DNA of 64,000 nt, taken from assembly GCF_000785435.2 (NCBI RefSeq), contig NZ_JTDB02000002.1, positions 685,663 to 749,662 on the forward strand, given 5' to 3'. Position numbers and translations under genes: made by a program. Of this stretch, positions 22,118 through 31,696 are shown in pieces. Under the pieces are notes generated by a model. The model ran no database searches, was not told where the DNA came from, and saw nothing but the letters and a program-made list of their open reading frames with translations. How positions within the stretch are numbered: position 1 is the first letter of the stretch; every line of letters begins with the position of its first letter. The DNA is from Paraburkholderia sacchari (lineage in GTDB: Bacteria > Pseudomonadota > Gammaproteobacteria > Burkholderiales > Burkholderiaceae).

Positions 22118-23203
22118 TTACGGCGCGCCCGGGCTCCAGTCGCCGCCCGTCGATGCGTCGTCGGGCACGACGAGGCCGAAGTGGCGGTAGGTGAGCTGCG
22201 TGGCCACGCGTCCGCGCGGCGTGCGCTGCAGAAAGCCTTGCTGGATCAGGTAGGGCTCCAGCACGTCCTCGATCGTGTCGCGCTCTTCGCCGATAGCCGC
22301 CGCGAGGTTGTCCACGCCCACCGGGCCGCCGTCGAACTTGTGCAGGATCGCTTCGAGCAGCTTGCGGTCCATCAGGTCGAAGCCCACGGGATCGACGTCG
22401 AGCATCTTGAGCGCGGCGTCGGCCACTTGCGCGGTGATCGTGCCGTCGGCCTTCACTTCGGCGTAGTCGCGCACGCGGCGCAGCAGACGGTTGGCGATAC
22501 GCGGCGTGCCGCGCGAGCGGCGCGCGATTTCGAGCGCACCGTCACGGTGAATATGCGCGCCGAGCAGCGCCGACGAGCGCTGCACGATGCGCGAGAGCTC
22601 GCTCGCGTTGTAGAACTCGAGCCGCGAGACGATGCCGAAGCGGTCGCGCAGCGGGTTCGTGAGCATGCCCGCGCGCGTGGTCGCGCCCACCAGCGTGAAC
22701 GGCTGCAAGTCGAGCTTCACGCTGCGCGCGGCCGGCCCTTCGCCGATCATGATGTCGATCTGATAGTCCTCGAGCGCCGGATAAAGAATTTCCTCGACGA
22801 CCGGCGAGAGCCGGTGGATTTCGTCGATGAAGAGCACGTCGTTGGCTTCGAGATTGGTGAGCAGCGCCGCAAGATCGCCCGCGCGTTCGAGCACGGGGCC
22901 CGAGGTCTGCCGCAGATTGACCCCCATTTCGCGCGCGATGATGTGCGCGAGCGTGGTCTTGCCGAGGCCCGGCGGCCCGAACAGCAGCACGTGGTCGAGC
23001 GGTTCCGAGCGGCGCTTGGCGGCCTCGATGAAGATCTCGAGCTGGCCGCGCACCTTTTCCTGGCCAACGTATTCGTCGAGCTGGCGCGGGCGCAGCGCGC
23101 GCTCGAACGCCTCCTCGTTGGACGAGGCCGGCGTGGCGGCGATCACGCGGCTGGTGCCGGCGCCGGATTCACGGTCCGCGGCGAGTTTGTCGGTTTCGAT
23201 CAT
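22118..23203 (-). CDS. ruvB: Holliday junction branch-migration helicase RuvB
   Basis: AAA+ ATPase motor that with RuvA drives branch migration during recombinational repair. The 361-residue product has Walker [10 protein letters not shown] (about 76-84), Walker [10 protein letters not shown], the sensor [10 protein letters not shown] and the C-terminal winged-helix segment [17 protein letters not shown]. The first 30 residues are a non-conserved leader. It is 133 bases downstream of ruvA, with strong hairpins in the gap and no overlap, unlike the tight ruvA-ruvB spacing of E. coli. Confidence 0.97.
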   Translation of the reverse strand: MIETDKLAADRESGAGTSRVIAATPASSNEEAFERALRPRQLDEYVGQEKVRGQLEIFIEAAKRRSEPLDHVLLFGPPGLGKTTLAHIIAREMGVNLRQTSGPVLERAGDLAALLTNLEANDVLFIDEIHRLSPVVEEILYPALEDYQIDIMIGEGPAARSVKLDLQPFTLVGATTRAGMLTNPLRDRFGIVSRLEFYNASELSRIVQRSSALLGAHIHRDGALEIARRSRGTPRIANRLLRRVRDYAEVKADGTITAQVADAALKMLDVDPVGFDLMDRKLLEAILHKFDGGPVGVDNLAAAIGEERDTIEDVLEPYLIQQGFLQRTPRGRVATQLTYRHFGLVVPDDASTGGDWSPGAP

Positions 23204-23281
23204 GCAGCGATTGTACCGCGCAGACTATGGAGCGGCGGGGCCGTCCCGCGTGTCGCGATGGCGTCGCAACTAACAGCCAGC

Positions 23282-23305
23282 AGTGGGCCCGGGAGTGGGC
23301 CCACT
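23282..23305 (-). promoter_or_regulatory. Inverted repeat in the ruvA-ruvB gap
   Basis: AGTGGGCCC and GGGCCCACT are perfect 9-bp arms with a 6-base centre. No T-run follows on either strand, so it is not a standard terminator. It may be an attenuating or processing structure in the ruvA-ruvB transcript. Confidence 0.5.
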
Positions 23306-23323
23306 ACGAGCCCATTGCCGGCA

Positions 23324-23351
23324 CTCTCGAAGGCGATCAAGCCTTCGAGAG
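23324..23351 (-). promoter_or_regulatory. Inverted repeat over the ruvA stop codon
   Basis: CTCTCGAAGGC and GCCTTCGAGAG are perfect 11-bp arms around GATCAA, which contains the ruvA stop codon. It lies 18 bases from the second inverted repeat and lacks a U-tract. Confidence 0.55.
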
Positions 23352-23918
23352 CACCTTCAATGCGAGCTTGATGCCTTCCGAGACGCCCGTGCCGGCCGGC
23401 ACGCTCTTGATCGCGGCGAGCCCTTCCTTCTCCGAATAGCCGAGCGCGAGCAGCGCGTTGAGGATGTCGTTCGCATGATCCGAAGGCGATGCCGCGGCGG
23501 CCATGGCGCCCAGATCGGCACCGAGCTTGCCCTTGAGTTCGAGCAGCAGGCGCTCGGCGGTTTTCTTGCCGATGCCGGGCACGCGCGTGAGGCGCGCCGA
23601 GTCCTGCAACGTCACGGCCTGCGAGAGATCGTGCACGCTCATGCCCGAAAGCACGGCCAGCGCCATGCGCGCGCCGATGCCGGTGATCTTGAGCAGTTCG
23701 CGAAACGTCGCGCGTTCCTGCGCGGTGCCGAAGCCGTAGAGCAAGTGCGCGTCCTCGCGCACGATCATCTGCGTGAGCAGCACGATTTTTTCGCCGGTGC
23801 CGGGCAGGTTGTAGAACGTGCTCATCGGCACGTCGACTTCGTAGCCGACGCCGTTGCAGTCGATGAGCAGGTGCGGCGGGTTCTTTTCCAGCAGTACGCC
23901 GGCAATGCGACCGATCAT
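23337..23918 (-). CDS. ruvA: Holliday junction-binding protein RuvA
   Basis: Tetrameric junction-binding partner of RuvB, 193 residues. It begins [28 protein letters not shown] (domain I OB fold) and has the tandem helix-hairpin-helix domain II ([16 protein letters not shown] and [18 protein letters not shown]). The RuvB-contacting domain III follows at the C-terminus ([15 protein letters not shown]). ruvC lies 100 bases upstream on the same strand, giving the order ruvC-ruvA-ruvB. Confidence 0.97.
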   Translation of the reverse strand: MIGRIAGVLLEKNPPHLLIDCNGVGYEVDVPMSTFYNLPGTGEKIVLLTQMIVREDAHLLYGFGTAQERATFRELLKITGIGARMALAVLSGMSVHDLSQAVTLQDSARLTRVPGIGKKTAERLLLELKGKLGADLGAMAAAASPSDHANDILNALLALGYSEKEGLAAIKSVPAGTGVSEGIKLALKVLSKA

Positions 23919-24018
23919 GGCGGATTCAGTGATGAGGGAAAGGGCAGAGTGTAGCGGAGCGCGCCGCGCTGCGGCGTGCTTCCGGGTTACGTTGGCTTTG
24001 TGGCCAAGGGGGCGTTGT

Positions 24019-24561
24019 TTACCCGATCAACCGCCCGCGCCGCACGCGCACGCCCTTCTTCGCGAGCGCGGGCGCGATGCCGCCGAGGGTCGCGAGCGCA
24101 TTGCCACTGTGTGCGTGGCAAATTGCCATGCCGAGCGCGTCGGCGGCGTCGGTGCCCGGCGTGCCCGTGAGGGCGAGCAGGCGCACGACCATCTGCTGCA
24201 TCTGTTCCTTGGTCGCGCGGCCGTAGCCCACCACGGCCTGCTTCAGTTGCAGCGCAGTGTATTCGGCGACGGGCACGCCGCCCGAAACGAGCCCGCAGAT
24301 TGCCGCGCCGCGCGCCTGACCGAGCAGCAGCGTCGACTGCGGGTTGACGTTGACGAAGACTTTTTCGATGGCTGCCTGGTCGGGCGCGTGCTGGCGGATC
24401 AGCGTGGAGACGCCTTCGAAGATGGTGCCGAGGCGTGTGGGCAGATCGGCATCGGCGGTGCGGATGACGCCGCTCGCGACATACGTGAGCTGATGGCCGT
24501 GACGCTCGATCACGCCGAAGCCGGTCACGCGCAAGCCGGGGTCGATGCCGAGAATTCTCAT
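24019..24561 (-). CDS. ruvC: Crossover junction endodeoxyribonuclease RuvC
   Basis: Resolves Holliday junctions by symmetrical cleavage. The 180-residue protein has the RNase H-fold acidic catalytic set: D7 in [12 protein letters not shown]66 in AAIEKVFVN, and D138/D141 in GTDAADALG. An open frame continues upstream to 24741, but it runs through the purH terminator and has no conserved sequence, so the ATG at 24561 is the start. Its basic C-terminus is normal. Confidence 0.96.
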   Translation of the reverse strand: MRILGIDPGLRVTGFGVIERHGHQLTYVASGVIRTADADLPTRLGTIFEGVSTLIRQHAPDQAAIEKVFVNVNPQSTLLLGQARGAAICGLVSGGVPVAEYTALQLKQAVVGYGRATKEQMQQMVVRLLALTGTPGTDAADALGMAICHAHSGNALATLGGIAPALAKKGVRVRRGRLIG

Positions 24562-24656
24562 GAAATGCGGGAAAGACGAATGTGCCTGCGATGGTACAAC
24601 GAACGGCCCAGGGGCCGCGAGCCTTGATGCGGCAAGCGCCGAGCGCGCGAAGCGAA

Positions 24657-24694
24657 GAAAAAAGCCCGCGCTGACACATGTCGGGCGGGCTTTG
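24657..24694 (-). terminator. Terminator of purH
   Basis: On the minus strand AAAGCCCGC pairs with GCGGGCTTT around a 15-16-base loop and runs into six T residues. It separates purH from ruvC. Confidence 0.75.
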
Positions 24695-24747
24695 GAGCGG
24701 GGCGGCCACGCGTACAGGGCGCGCGCCGCCGCGGCGATCAATAACGA

Positions 24748-26313
24748 TCAGTGACGGAAATGGCGGATGCCCGTCACCACCATGGCGATGTTGTGCTCGT
24801 CGGCGGCGGCGATCACTTCGTCGTCGCGCATCGAGCCGCCCGGCTGGATCACGCAGGTCGCGCCGGCGTTGACCACCACGTCGAGGCCGTCACGGAACGG
24901 GAAGAACGCATCCGACGCGACTGCCGTGCCCGCGAGCTTGAGGCCCGCGTTTTCGGCCTTGATGCTGGCGATGCGCGCCGAGTCCACGCGGCTCATCTGG
25001 CCTGCGCCCACGCCCATCGTCATGCCATTGGCGCAGAACACGATTGCGTTGGACTTCACGAACTTCGCGACGCGCCAGGCGAACAGCAGATCGTCCATTT
25101 CCTTCGGCGTCGGGTGGCGTTTGGTCACCACGCGCAGTTCGTGCGGCTGCACGTTCTTCGCGTCGAGCGATTGCACCAGCAGGCCGCCGCCCACGCGCTT
25201 GAAGTCGAACGCGTTGTGGCCATCGCCCAAGGCGATTTCGAGCAGACGCACGTTCTGCTTCGCCGCGAACACGGCCTTGGCGGCTGCCGAGAACGACGGT
25301 GCGATCAGCACTTCGACGAACTGCTTCGAGACCGCTTGCGCCGCGGCTTCGTCCACTTCGCGGTTGAACGCGATGATGCCGCCGAACGCCGAGGTCGGGT
25401 CGGTCTGGAACGCCTTCGAGTACGCTTCGAGCGCATCCGCGCCCACGGCCACGCCGCACGGATTCGCGTGCTTGATGATCACGCAGGCCGGCGCGTCGAA
25501 GGTCTTCACGCATTCCCACGCGGCGTCCGAGTCGGCGATGTTGTTGTACGAGAGTTCCTTGCCCTGGATCTGCTTGTAGTTCGCGAGCGCGCCGGCCGGC
25601 GTCGAAAGATCGCGGTAGAACGCGGCGCTCTGATGCGGGTTCTCGCCGTAGCGCAGGTCCTGGACCTTGTCGAACGCGAGGTTCAGCACGGCCGGGTAGG
25701 TATTGCGCGACTTATGCTCGAGCGCTTCGGTGAGGCTCGTGAGGTAGTTCGTGATCGCACCGTCGTACTGCGCCGTGTGCGAGAACACCTTGGTCGCGAG
25801 GCGGAAGTTGGTCGCGTAGCTCACGGCGTTGCCGTTCGCGCGCATTTCTTCGAGCACCTTCGCGTAGTCGGCCGGGTCGACGACCACGGTCACGTCGCGG
25901 TGGTTCTTCGCCGCCGAGCGCAGCATGGTCGGGCCGCCGATGTCGATGTTCTCGATCGCGTCTTCGAGCGAGCACTCTTCCTTTGAGATCGTCTGGACGA
26001 ACGGGTAGAGGTTCACCACCAGCAGATCGATCGTCGGGATGTCGTGCTTTTCGAGCGCGGCCATGTGCTCGGGCAGGTCGCGGCGCGCGAGAATGCCGCC
26101 GTGGACCTTCGGGTGCAGCGTCTTCACGCGCCCATCGAGCATTTCCGGGAAGCCGGTGTAGTCAGCCACTTCGGTGACGTTGAGGCCCGCGTCCGCGAGC
26201 AGTTTCGCGGTGCCGCCGGTCGACAGGATCTTGACGCCGAGGTCCGACAGCGATTTCGCGAAATCGACGATGCCAGCCTTGTCGGAAACGGAGATGAGCG
26301 CTTGCTTGATCAT
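24748..26313 (-). CDS. purH: Bifunctional AICAR transformylase / IMP cyclohydrolase
   Basis: Performs the last two steps of IMP synthesis. The 521-residue protein has the N-terminal IMP cyclohydrolase domain ([27 protein letters not shown]-like phosphate loop, [15 protein letters not shown]). The C-terminal AICAR transformylase domain has the [13 protein letters not shown] motif containing the catalytic Lys-His pair and the [12 protein letters not shown] segment. It lies downstream of dusB-fis on the same strand. Length and domain order are normal. Confidence 0.98.
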   Translation of the reverse strand: MIKQALISVSDKAGIVDFAKSLSDLGVKILSTGGTAKLLADAGLNVTEVADYTGFPEMLDGRVKTLHPKVHGGILARRDLPEHMAALEKHDIPTIDLLVVNLYPFVQTISKEECSLEDAIENIDIGGPTMLRSAAKNHRDVTVVVDPADYAKVLEEMRANGNAVSYATNFRLATKVFSHTAQYDGAITNYLTSLTEALEHKSRNTYPAVLNLAFDKVQDLRYGENPHQSAAFYRDLSTPAGALANYKQIQGKELSYNNIADSDAAWECVKTFDAPACVIIKHANPCGVAVGADALEAYSKAFQTDPTSAFGGIIAFNREVDEAAAQAVSKQFVEVLIAPSFSAAAKAVFAAKQNVRLLEIALGDGHNAFDFKRVGGGLLVQSLDAKNVQPHELRVVTKRHPTPKEMDDLLFAWRVAKFVKSNAIVFCANGMTMGVGAGQMSRVDSARIASIKAENAGLKLAGTAVASDAFFPFRDGLDVVVNAGATCVIQPGGSMRDDEVIAAADEHNIAMVVTGIRHFRH

Positions 26314-26401
26314 GATGGGGGAGAATTTGCCGAGGGATCGAGAGTCCGCGCCAGAAGTCCAGTACCGTCCGTGGAGCGATGACGGTCGTTACAGCGGGCC
26401 G

Positions 26402-26635
26402 TTACAGCAGGCCGTGCTGCTGAAGCTTCTTGCGCAGCGTATTGCGGTTGATGCCGAGATACTCGGCGGCCAGCGACTGGTTGCCGCCTGCCTGCTCGAG
26501 CACCACCTCGAGCATCGGTTTTTCGACGCACGCCATCACCATTTCGTAGACGTCGTGCGGGTTGCTGCCGTCGAGATCCTGGAAATAAATCCCCAGGCTC
26601 TCGCGGACGGATTGTTCGATATTGTGCTTGCTCAT
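26402..26635 (-). CDS. fis: DNA-binding protein Fis
   Basis: Nucleoid-associated factor for inversion and rRNA transcription. A 77-residue protein of the short betaproteobacterial type. The C-terminal helix-turn-helix GGNQSLAAEYLGINRNTLRKKLQ is diagnostic. The N-terminal beta-hairpin arms of E. coli Fis are shortened. The ATG at 26635 overlaps the dusB stop (ATGA), the conserved dusB-fis arrangement, so translation is coupled. purH follows 88 bases downstream. Confidence 0.96.
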   Translation of the reverse strand: MSKHNIEQSVRESLGIYFQDLDGSNPHDVYEMVMACVEKPMLEVVLEQAGGNQSLAAEYLGINRNTLRKKLQQHGLL

Positions 26636-27696
26636 GCTGCCAGTCGATCGGTGGGTTCGCGCTCGCCGTCCGCGCCGGTTTCGTCGTCGACATAGACGAG
26701 GCGCTCGGAAACGGCCTTTTGCTCGTCGAAGAACTGGTTGACGGCGGCGAGTTGGTCGCGCGTGGTGTCCAGCGTGTTCATGCGATGCCGGAACGTATTG
26801 GCGCCGCAAAGGCCGCGAGTGTACCAGCCGATATGCTTGCGCGCAGTACGCACACCCGTAAATTCGCCATAAAACGCGTAGTGGTCTTCGAGGTGCTCGT
26901 TCATGATCGCCTGGATCTCGTCCACGCGCGGGGGCGGCAGCAATTCGCCGGTCGCGAGAAAATGCCCGATCTCGCGAAAGAGCCACGGGCGGCCCTGCGC
27001 CGCGCGGCCGATCATGATGGCGTCGGCGCCGGTGCAGGCGAGCACGTCGCGCGCCTTCTGCGGCTTCGTGATGTCGCCGTTGGCGACCACCGGAATGCGC
27101 GCGGCGGCCTTCACGGCCGCAATCGTTTCGTACTCGGCTTCGCCGTGGTAGAGGTCGGCGCGCGTGCGCCCGTGCATGGTGAGCATGGAAATGCCGCTGT
27201 CCTCCGCAATGCGCGCGATGGTGAGCGCGTTGCGGTGCTCGCGGTCCCAGCCCGTGCGGATCTTGAGCGTAACGGGCACGGCGTCTGGGCCGGTGCCCAC
27301 GGCGTCCACCACGGCCTTCACGATGCGCGCGACGAGCGGCTCGTTTTGCAGCAGCGCGGAGCCGGCCGCCACGTTGCAGACCTTCTTGGCCGGGCAGCCC
27401 ATGTTGATGTCGATGATCTGCGCGCCGTTCGCGACGTTATAGCGCGCCGCTTCGGCCATCATCTCCGGGTCCGCGCCGGCGATCTGCACGGCGATGGGCT
27501 CGACCTCGCCCGCGTGATTGGCGCGGCGCATGGTCTTTTCGCTCTTCCAGAGCTGCGCGTTGGACGCGACCATCTCCGAGACCGCATAGCCCGCGCCCAG
27601 CCGCTTGCACAGCTGACGGAACGGCCGGTCCGTGACACCCGCCATGGGGGCGACGAACAGGTTGTTGCGCAGGGTGTGGCGGCCAATTGTGAACAT
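26632..27696 (-). CDS. dusB: tRNA-dihydrouridine synthase B
   Basis: FMN-dependent enzyme that reduces uridine to dihydrouridine in tRNA. The 354-residue chain begins MFTIGRHTLRNNLFVAPMAGVTD. It contains INMGCPAKKVCNVAAGSALL with the catalytic cysteine, the GRTRADLYHGEAE segment and the IGRAAQGRPWLFREI phosphate-binding loop. The start at 27696 fits the family better than an in-frame ATG at 27753. The last bases overlap fis. Confidence 0.95.
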   Translation of the reverse strand: MFTIGRHTLRNNLFVAPMAGVTDRPFRQLCKRLGAGYAVSEMVASNAQLWKSEKTMRRANHAGEVEPIAVQIAGADPEMMAEAARYNVANGAQIIDINMGCPAKKVCNVAAGSALLQNEPLVARIVKAVVDAVGTGPDAVPVTLKIRTGWDREHRNALTIARIAEDSGISMLTMHGRTRADLYHGEAEYETIAAVKAAARIPVVANGDITKPQKARDVLACTGADAIMIGRAAQGRPWLFREIGHFLATGELLPPPRVDEIQAIMNEHLEDHYAFYGEFTGVRTARKHIGWYTRGLCGANTFRHRMNTLDTTRDQLAAVNQFFDEQKAVSERLVYVDDETGADGEREPTDRLAA

Positions 27697-27923
27697 GATG
27701 CACGGACGAAAGCGGCAGCGCGCCTGGCTGGCTTCGATGAACGTCGAAGGCATCGGCGCGGCGGCGGCTCGAAAAGGGGAAACGCATATTTTAGCTTAAG
27801 CGAGATGGGCGGTCTCGGCTTGTGGACCCTGGTGTTGTTCTGGCGATGGCGCCGAAGCGCGGCTGTAGTGCCCTGATGTGAAACACGATTCGACCCTTTC
27901 AGCGGAGACGCCGATTCGTCACA

Positions 27924-29279
27924 TCAATTCCGCTGCCCGAACATCATCTGCCGCGCGAGCGCCGTCTTGATCGGCGGCGCGAACTCGAGCGCCGTGAGCG
28001 CGAGGCCGCGCAGCGTCGCGAGCGGCGCGAAGTCTACCGTGAACAGGCGCGCGAGCGTGTCCGTCGCGCCAATCGTCATGCGGCGGTCGAATGCGCGGCG
28101 GCCCGCGAAGTCGGCGAGCGCGTGCGGCGTGGCGCCGTGTTGCGCGAGGGCGTCGGCGAGCGCGTGGGCGTCGCGCAGGCCGAGATTCAGGCCCTGGCCG
28201 GCCACCGGATGCAGCGTTTGCGCCGCGTTGCCCACGGCCGCGATGCGATTGTTGCCGCTGACCAGCGTGTCGAGCGCGTTCAGGCCGAGGGGAAACGCCG
28301 CGCGGCCATGGATCTGCGTGAAGCGGCCCATGCGCGTGCCGAAGGCGGCGCCGAGCGCGGCGAGGAAATCGGTGTCGGAAAGCTGGGCACGGCGCTCGGC
28401 CTCGACCGGCGACGAACACCACACGAGCGCGTAGTCCGCGCCGCGAACGCCGCCAACTGGCAGCAGCGCGATCGGGCCTTCGTTCGTGAAGCGCTCCCAT
28501 GCCACGTGCGGCTGCGGCGAAGAAACCGTCACCACGCCAACCAGCGCGGTCTGGCCGTAGTCGCGGGTGCGCTTGCGCGCGTCCGGGGCCGAGTCCGTGG
28601 CGGAGCCGGACTCGCCCGAAGCATCGGCGGTTTCGCCTTGTTCGTCGTCACCGTCAGCGTCGGCGCGCGTCGGTTTGTGCACGGTCTGCGGCCGATAGAG
28701 CCCGCCTTCCGCGTTCACGAGAATGCGCGCGCGCAGCGTGCGCGTGACACCCGCGCTTTGCACGGGAAGCGTCACGCCGTCGTGGTCGACGACCGGTTCG
28801 TGCGCGTGCGTGTGGTGCAGCCAGTGCACGCGCGTGCCGCGCACCGCCTGCGCAAGCGACTGCACGATCGCGCCGTAGCGCGCGACATAGCCAAGCGCGG
28901 GCAAGTCGTAGTCGTGCCGGTCGATCAGCGTGCGGCCGAAGTGGCCGCGCTGCGAGACGTGGATGCGCTCGATCGGCGTCGCGTCCTGCGGCCACGCGAG
29001 CGCCTGCAGCAGCGTGCGGCTGCCCTGGGAGACGGCGATGGCGCGCGGGTCGCCGGCGCTGTCGTCGGGTTCGCGCGCGTCGATCAACGCGACCGAGAGC
29101 GCCGCCGTTGCGCTGCGCCGCGCGAGCCAGCCGGCCAGCGCGAGCCCGACCGGCCCCGCGCCGACGATGATCACGTCAAACTCGTTGGGCGCATGCGTGG
29201 CTGCGCTTTTGATCCCGTTTTTGATCCCGCTCGTGATCCCGCTCGTGGTCCCGCCTGCCGGGGTGTTCGCTGCATTCAT
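27924..29279 (-). CDS. ubiH: UbiH/UbiF/VisC/COQ6-family FAD monooxygenase
   Basis: Flavin hydroxylase for ring hydroxylation in ubiquinone synthesis, 451 residues. The FAD-binding GAGPVG lies near residues 40-45. The DPRAIAVSQGSRTLL motif of this family lies near 81-95. The GNAAQTLHPVAGQGLNLGLRDA second FAD motif comes late. Pairing with pepP just upstream (41 bases) matches the E. coli pepP-ubiH arrangement. Two oddities are a four-residue repeat in the N-terminal leader (GTTS, GITS, GIKN, GIKS) and an acidic low-complexity insertion (about DADGDDEQGETADASGESG) in the middle. Which ring position it hydroxylates is not certain. Confidence 0.87.
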   Translation of the reverse strand: MNAANTPAGGTTSGITSGIKNGIKSAATHAPNEFDVIIVGAGPVGLALAGWLARRSATAALSVALIDAREPDDSAGDPRAIAVSQGSRTLLQALAWPQDATPIERIHVSQRGHFGRTLIDRHDYDLPALGYVARYGAIVQSLAQAVRGTRVHWLHHTHAHEPVVDHDGVTLPVQSAGVTRTLRARILVNAEGGLYRPQTVHKPTRADADGDDEQGETADASGESGSATDSAPDARKRTRDYGQTALVGVVTVSSPQPHVAWERFTNEGPIALLPVGGVRGADYALVWCSSPVEAERRAQLSDTDFLAALGAAFGTRMGRFTQIHGRAAFPLGLNALDTLVSGNNRIAAVGNAAQTLHPVAGQGLNLGLRDAHALADALAQHGATPHALADFAGRRAFDRRMTIGATDTLARLFTVDFAPLATLRGLALTALEFAPPIKTALARQMMFGQRN

Positions 29280-29320
29280 GTCGCTGCGTTCGCTTCAGAT
29301 CGTTGGCTTTTAATCGGTGC

Positions 29321-30823
29321 TCACGCGCCGCGGCGCGCGTCCTGCATCAGCGCCTCGATTTCGTCGGCGGCCACGGGCACGTCGCGCGTGATCAGCTCGC
29401 AGCCGGCGGCGGTCACGATGGCGTCGTCCTCGATGCGGATGCCGATGTCCCAGTAGCGCTCCGGGACGTCTTCGGCGGCGCGCACGTAGAGGCCGGGCTC
29501 GATCGTGAGCGTCATGCCGGGCCGCAGCGTGCGCCAGGGCGGCGCGGCGGCGGTGGCTGTGGCATTGGCAGAAGCGGCAGCCGCTCCGGCATTTGTGTCG
29601 CGTTCGCCGCGCTCACGATAGTCGCCCGCGTCGTGCACGTCCATGCCGAGCCAGTGCCCGGTGCGGTGCATATAGAAGCGCGCATAGGCGCGCTCGGCGA
29701 TCACGTCGTCGACGCTCGCAAAGCGCTGCTTGTCCACGATGCCCGTATCGAGCAGCCCTTGCGCGAGCACGCGCACGGCGGCCTCGTGCGGCGCCTCGAA
29801 GTTCACGCCCGCGCGCGTGGCGTCGATGGCGGCCTGCTGCGCTGCTAGCACGATCTCGTAGAGTTCGCGCTGGGCGCTCGTGTAGCGCCCGCTCGCGGGA
29901 AAGGTGCGCGTGATGTCGGAGGCGTAGCCGTTCAGCTCGCACGCGGCGTCGATCAGAATCAGATCGCCTTCGCGCACCACCGCGTTGCCGGCCGGGTAGT
30001 GAAGCACGCAGGCGTTCGCGCCCGTCGCGACGATCGAGCCGTAGGCGGGCGCCTGCGCGCCGTGCTTGCGGAACATGTAGAGCAGCTCGGCTTCGAGTTC
30101 GTACTCGCGAATGCCGGGGCGGCAGGCCTGCATGGCGCGCACGTGTGCGAGCGCAGAAATTTTGGCGGCGCGGCGCATGGTGTCGAGCTCGTGCGCGTCC
30201 TTGACGATGCGCATGTCGTCGAGCAGCGGCACGAGGTCGTACGCGGCGGCCGGCGCGGCAACGCCGCTGCGCGACTGCGCGCGCACGGCGTCGATCCAGC
30301 GCTTGACCTGCGCGTCGAAGCGCTCCGAGGCCGCGAGCGCGTAATGGAGCGCCGGACGATCGGCGATCAGGCGCGGCACCTGGGTGTCGATATCGTCGAC
30401 GGCGAACGCGGCGTCGAACCCGAACGCCTCGCGCGCGCCGTCGGGCCCGAAACGAAAGCCTTCCCACGTTTCGCGCTCGACATTCTTCGCGCGGCAAAAC
30501 AGGATCGTGGCGGGCTGGTTCTCGCCCGCGCTCGCGTCGAGCACGAGCAGCGCCTCGGGCTCGGTGAAGCCGGTGAGGTAATAGAAGTAACTGTCGTGCC
30601 GGTACGGATATTCGGTGTCGCGGTTGCGCGCCGCCTCGGGCGCGGTAGGCACCAGCGCCACGCCGCCGCCTTTGGCGCGCAGCGCGGCGAGCACGCGTTC
30701 GCGGCGCGCGCGGTACAGCGCGGCGCCGCCGTCGGGGCCGCGCGGCGCATCGGCTGCGGCGCGAGGGGTGGCCGATGCAGTGGCCGCAGCAGCCGAGGTG
30801 CTTTCCGAGAGGTTCGTGTCCAT
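29321..30823 (-). CDS. pepP: Xaa-Pro aminopeptidase
   Basis: Cytosolic metallopeptidase that removes N-terminal residues before proline. The 500-residue chain has the N-terminal creatinase-like domain (NRDTEYPYRHDSYFYYLTGF). The C-terminal pita-bread domain carries the metal ligands: the DAACELNGYASDITRTF aspartates, H in HRTGHWLGMDVHD, E in IEPGLY and the final E in IRIEDD. The start at 30823 places a Thr/Ala-rich leader of about 25 residues before the conserved domain. An Ala-rich loop (AGAAAASANATATAAA) is inserted in the catalytic domain. Divergent from the GST gene. Confidence 0.94.
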   Translation of the reverse strand: MDTNLSESTSAAAATASATPRAAADAPRGPDGGAALYRARRERVLAALRAKGGGVALVPTAPEAARNRDTEYPYRHDSYFYYLTGFTEPEALLVLDASAGENQPATILFCRAKNVERETWEGFRFGPDGAREAFGFDAAFAVDDIDTQVPRLIADRPALHYALAASERFDAQVKRWIDAVRAQSRSGVAAPAAAYDLVPLLDDMRIVKDAHELDTMRRAAKISALAHVRAMQACRPGIREYELEAELLYMFRKHGAQAPAYGSIVATGANACVLHYPAGNAVVREGDLILIDAACELNGYASDITRTFPASGRYTSAQRELYEIVLAAQQAAIDATRAGVNFEAPHEAAVRVLAQGLLDTGIVDKQRFASVDDVIAERAYARFYMHRTGHWLGMDVHDAGDYRERGERDTNAGAAAASANATATAAAPPWRTLRPGMTLTIEPGLYVRAAEDVPERYWDIGIRIEDDAIVTAAGCELITRDVPVAADEIEALMQDARRGA

Positions 30824-31022
30824 CGTGCGATTGTAGCGCCTGCGTAGTTGCGGCTGCGCAGTTGCTTCTGTGCCGCACGCGCATCGCCGCAGGCCGCTCG
30901 CGTGCGCTGTTGCATCGAGCCGACAACACGTATCGGAGAAATCTGCCGCTGCAGCAGGTGACCCGTCAGAATCAGGGCATTCCAACGTATACTTTCGCCG
31001 GATTCCAGAAAAGGCAGGTGTG

Positions 31023-31634
31023 ATGAAACTTATCGGTTCGCTCGGCAGCCCCTACGTCCGCAAGGCGCGGATCATGCTCGCCGAAAAGAAAATCGACTAC
31101 AAGCTGGTGCTTGAAAACGTTTGGGGCGCCGACACGGCGATTCACGATTTCAACCCGCTCGGCAAGGTGCCGTGTCTCGTGATGGAGGACGGCGAAGCCG
31201 TGTTCGATTCGCGCGTGATCTGCGAATACGTCGACATGCTCTCGCCGGTCGGCAAACTGATTCCGCAGGCGGGGCGCGAGCGCGTGGAGGTGCGGTGCTG
31301 GGAGGCGCTCGCCGACGGCATGCTCGACGCCGCCGTGCTGATCCGTCTGGAAGGCACGCAGCGCGAGCCCGAGCAGCGTAGCGAGGCGTGGGTCGCGCGC
31401 CAGCAGCGCAAGATTCGCGAGGGCTTGAACGCGATGGCCAAGGGCCTCGCGGGCAACGCGTGGTGCGCGGGCAACCGCTACACGCTCGCCGACATTGCGG
31501 TGGGCTGCGCGCTCGGCTATCTCGACTTCCGCATGCCGGAACTCGACTGGCGCGACCCGCATCCGAATCTTGCCCGGCACTTCGACAAGCTCATGCAGCG
31601 GCCGTCGTTCGCCGATACCGTGCCGCAGGCGTAA
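31023..31634 (+). CDS. Glutathione S-transferase
   Basis: A 203-residue GST with an N-terminal thioredoxin-like domain (MKLIGSLGSPYVRKARIMLAEKKIDY) and the cis-proline GSH-binding region (NPLGKVPCLVMEDGEAVFDSRVICEYVD). The all-helical C-terminal domain follows (YTLADIAVGCALGYLDFRMPELDW). The SPYVRK beginning resembles E. coli YibF. Substrate is unknown. It is divergent from pepP and has no obvious operon partner. Confidence 0.92.
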   Translation: MKLIGSLGSPYVRKARIMLAEKKIDYKLVLENVWGADTAIHDFNPLGKVPCLVMEDGEAVFDSRVICEYVDMLSPVGKLIPQAGRERVEVRCWEALADGMLDAAVLIRLEGTQREPEQRSEAWVARQQRKIREGLNAMAKGLAGNAWCAGNRYTLADIAVGCALGYLDFRMPELDWRDPHPNLARHFDKLMQRPSFADTVPQA

Positions 31635-31696
31635 ATATCCAATTACGCAGGACGCGCGCACGCCGCAATGACGTTGCGCGCGCAACCATCTGGGCG

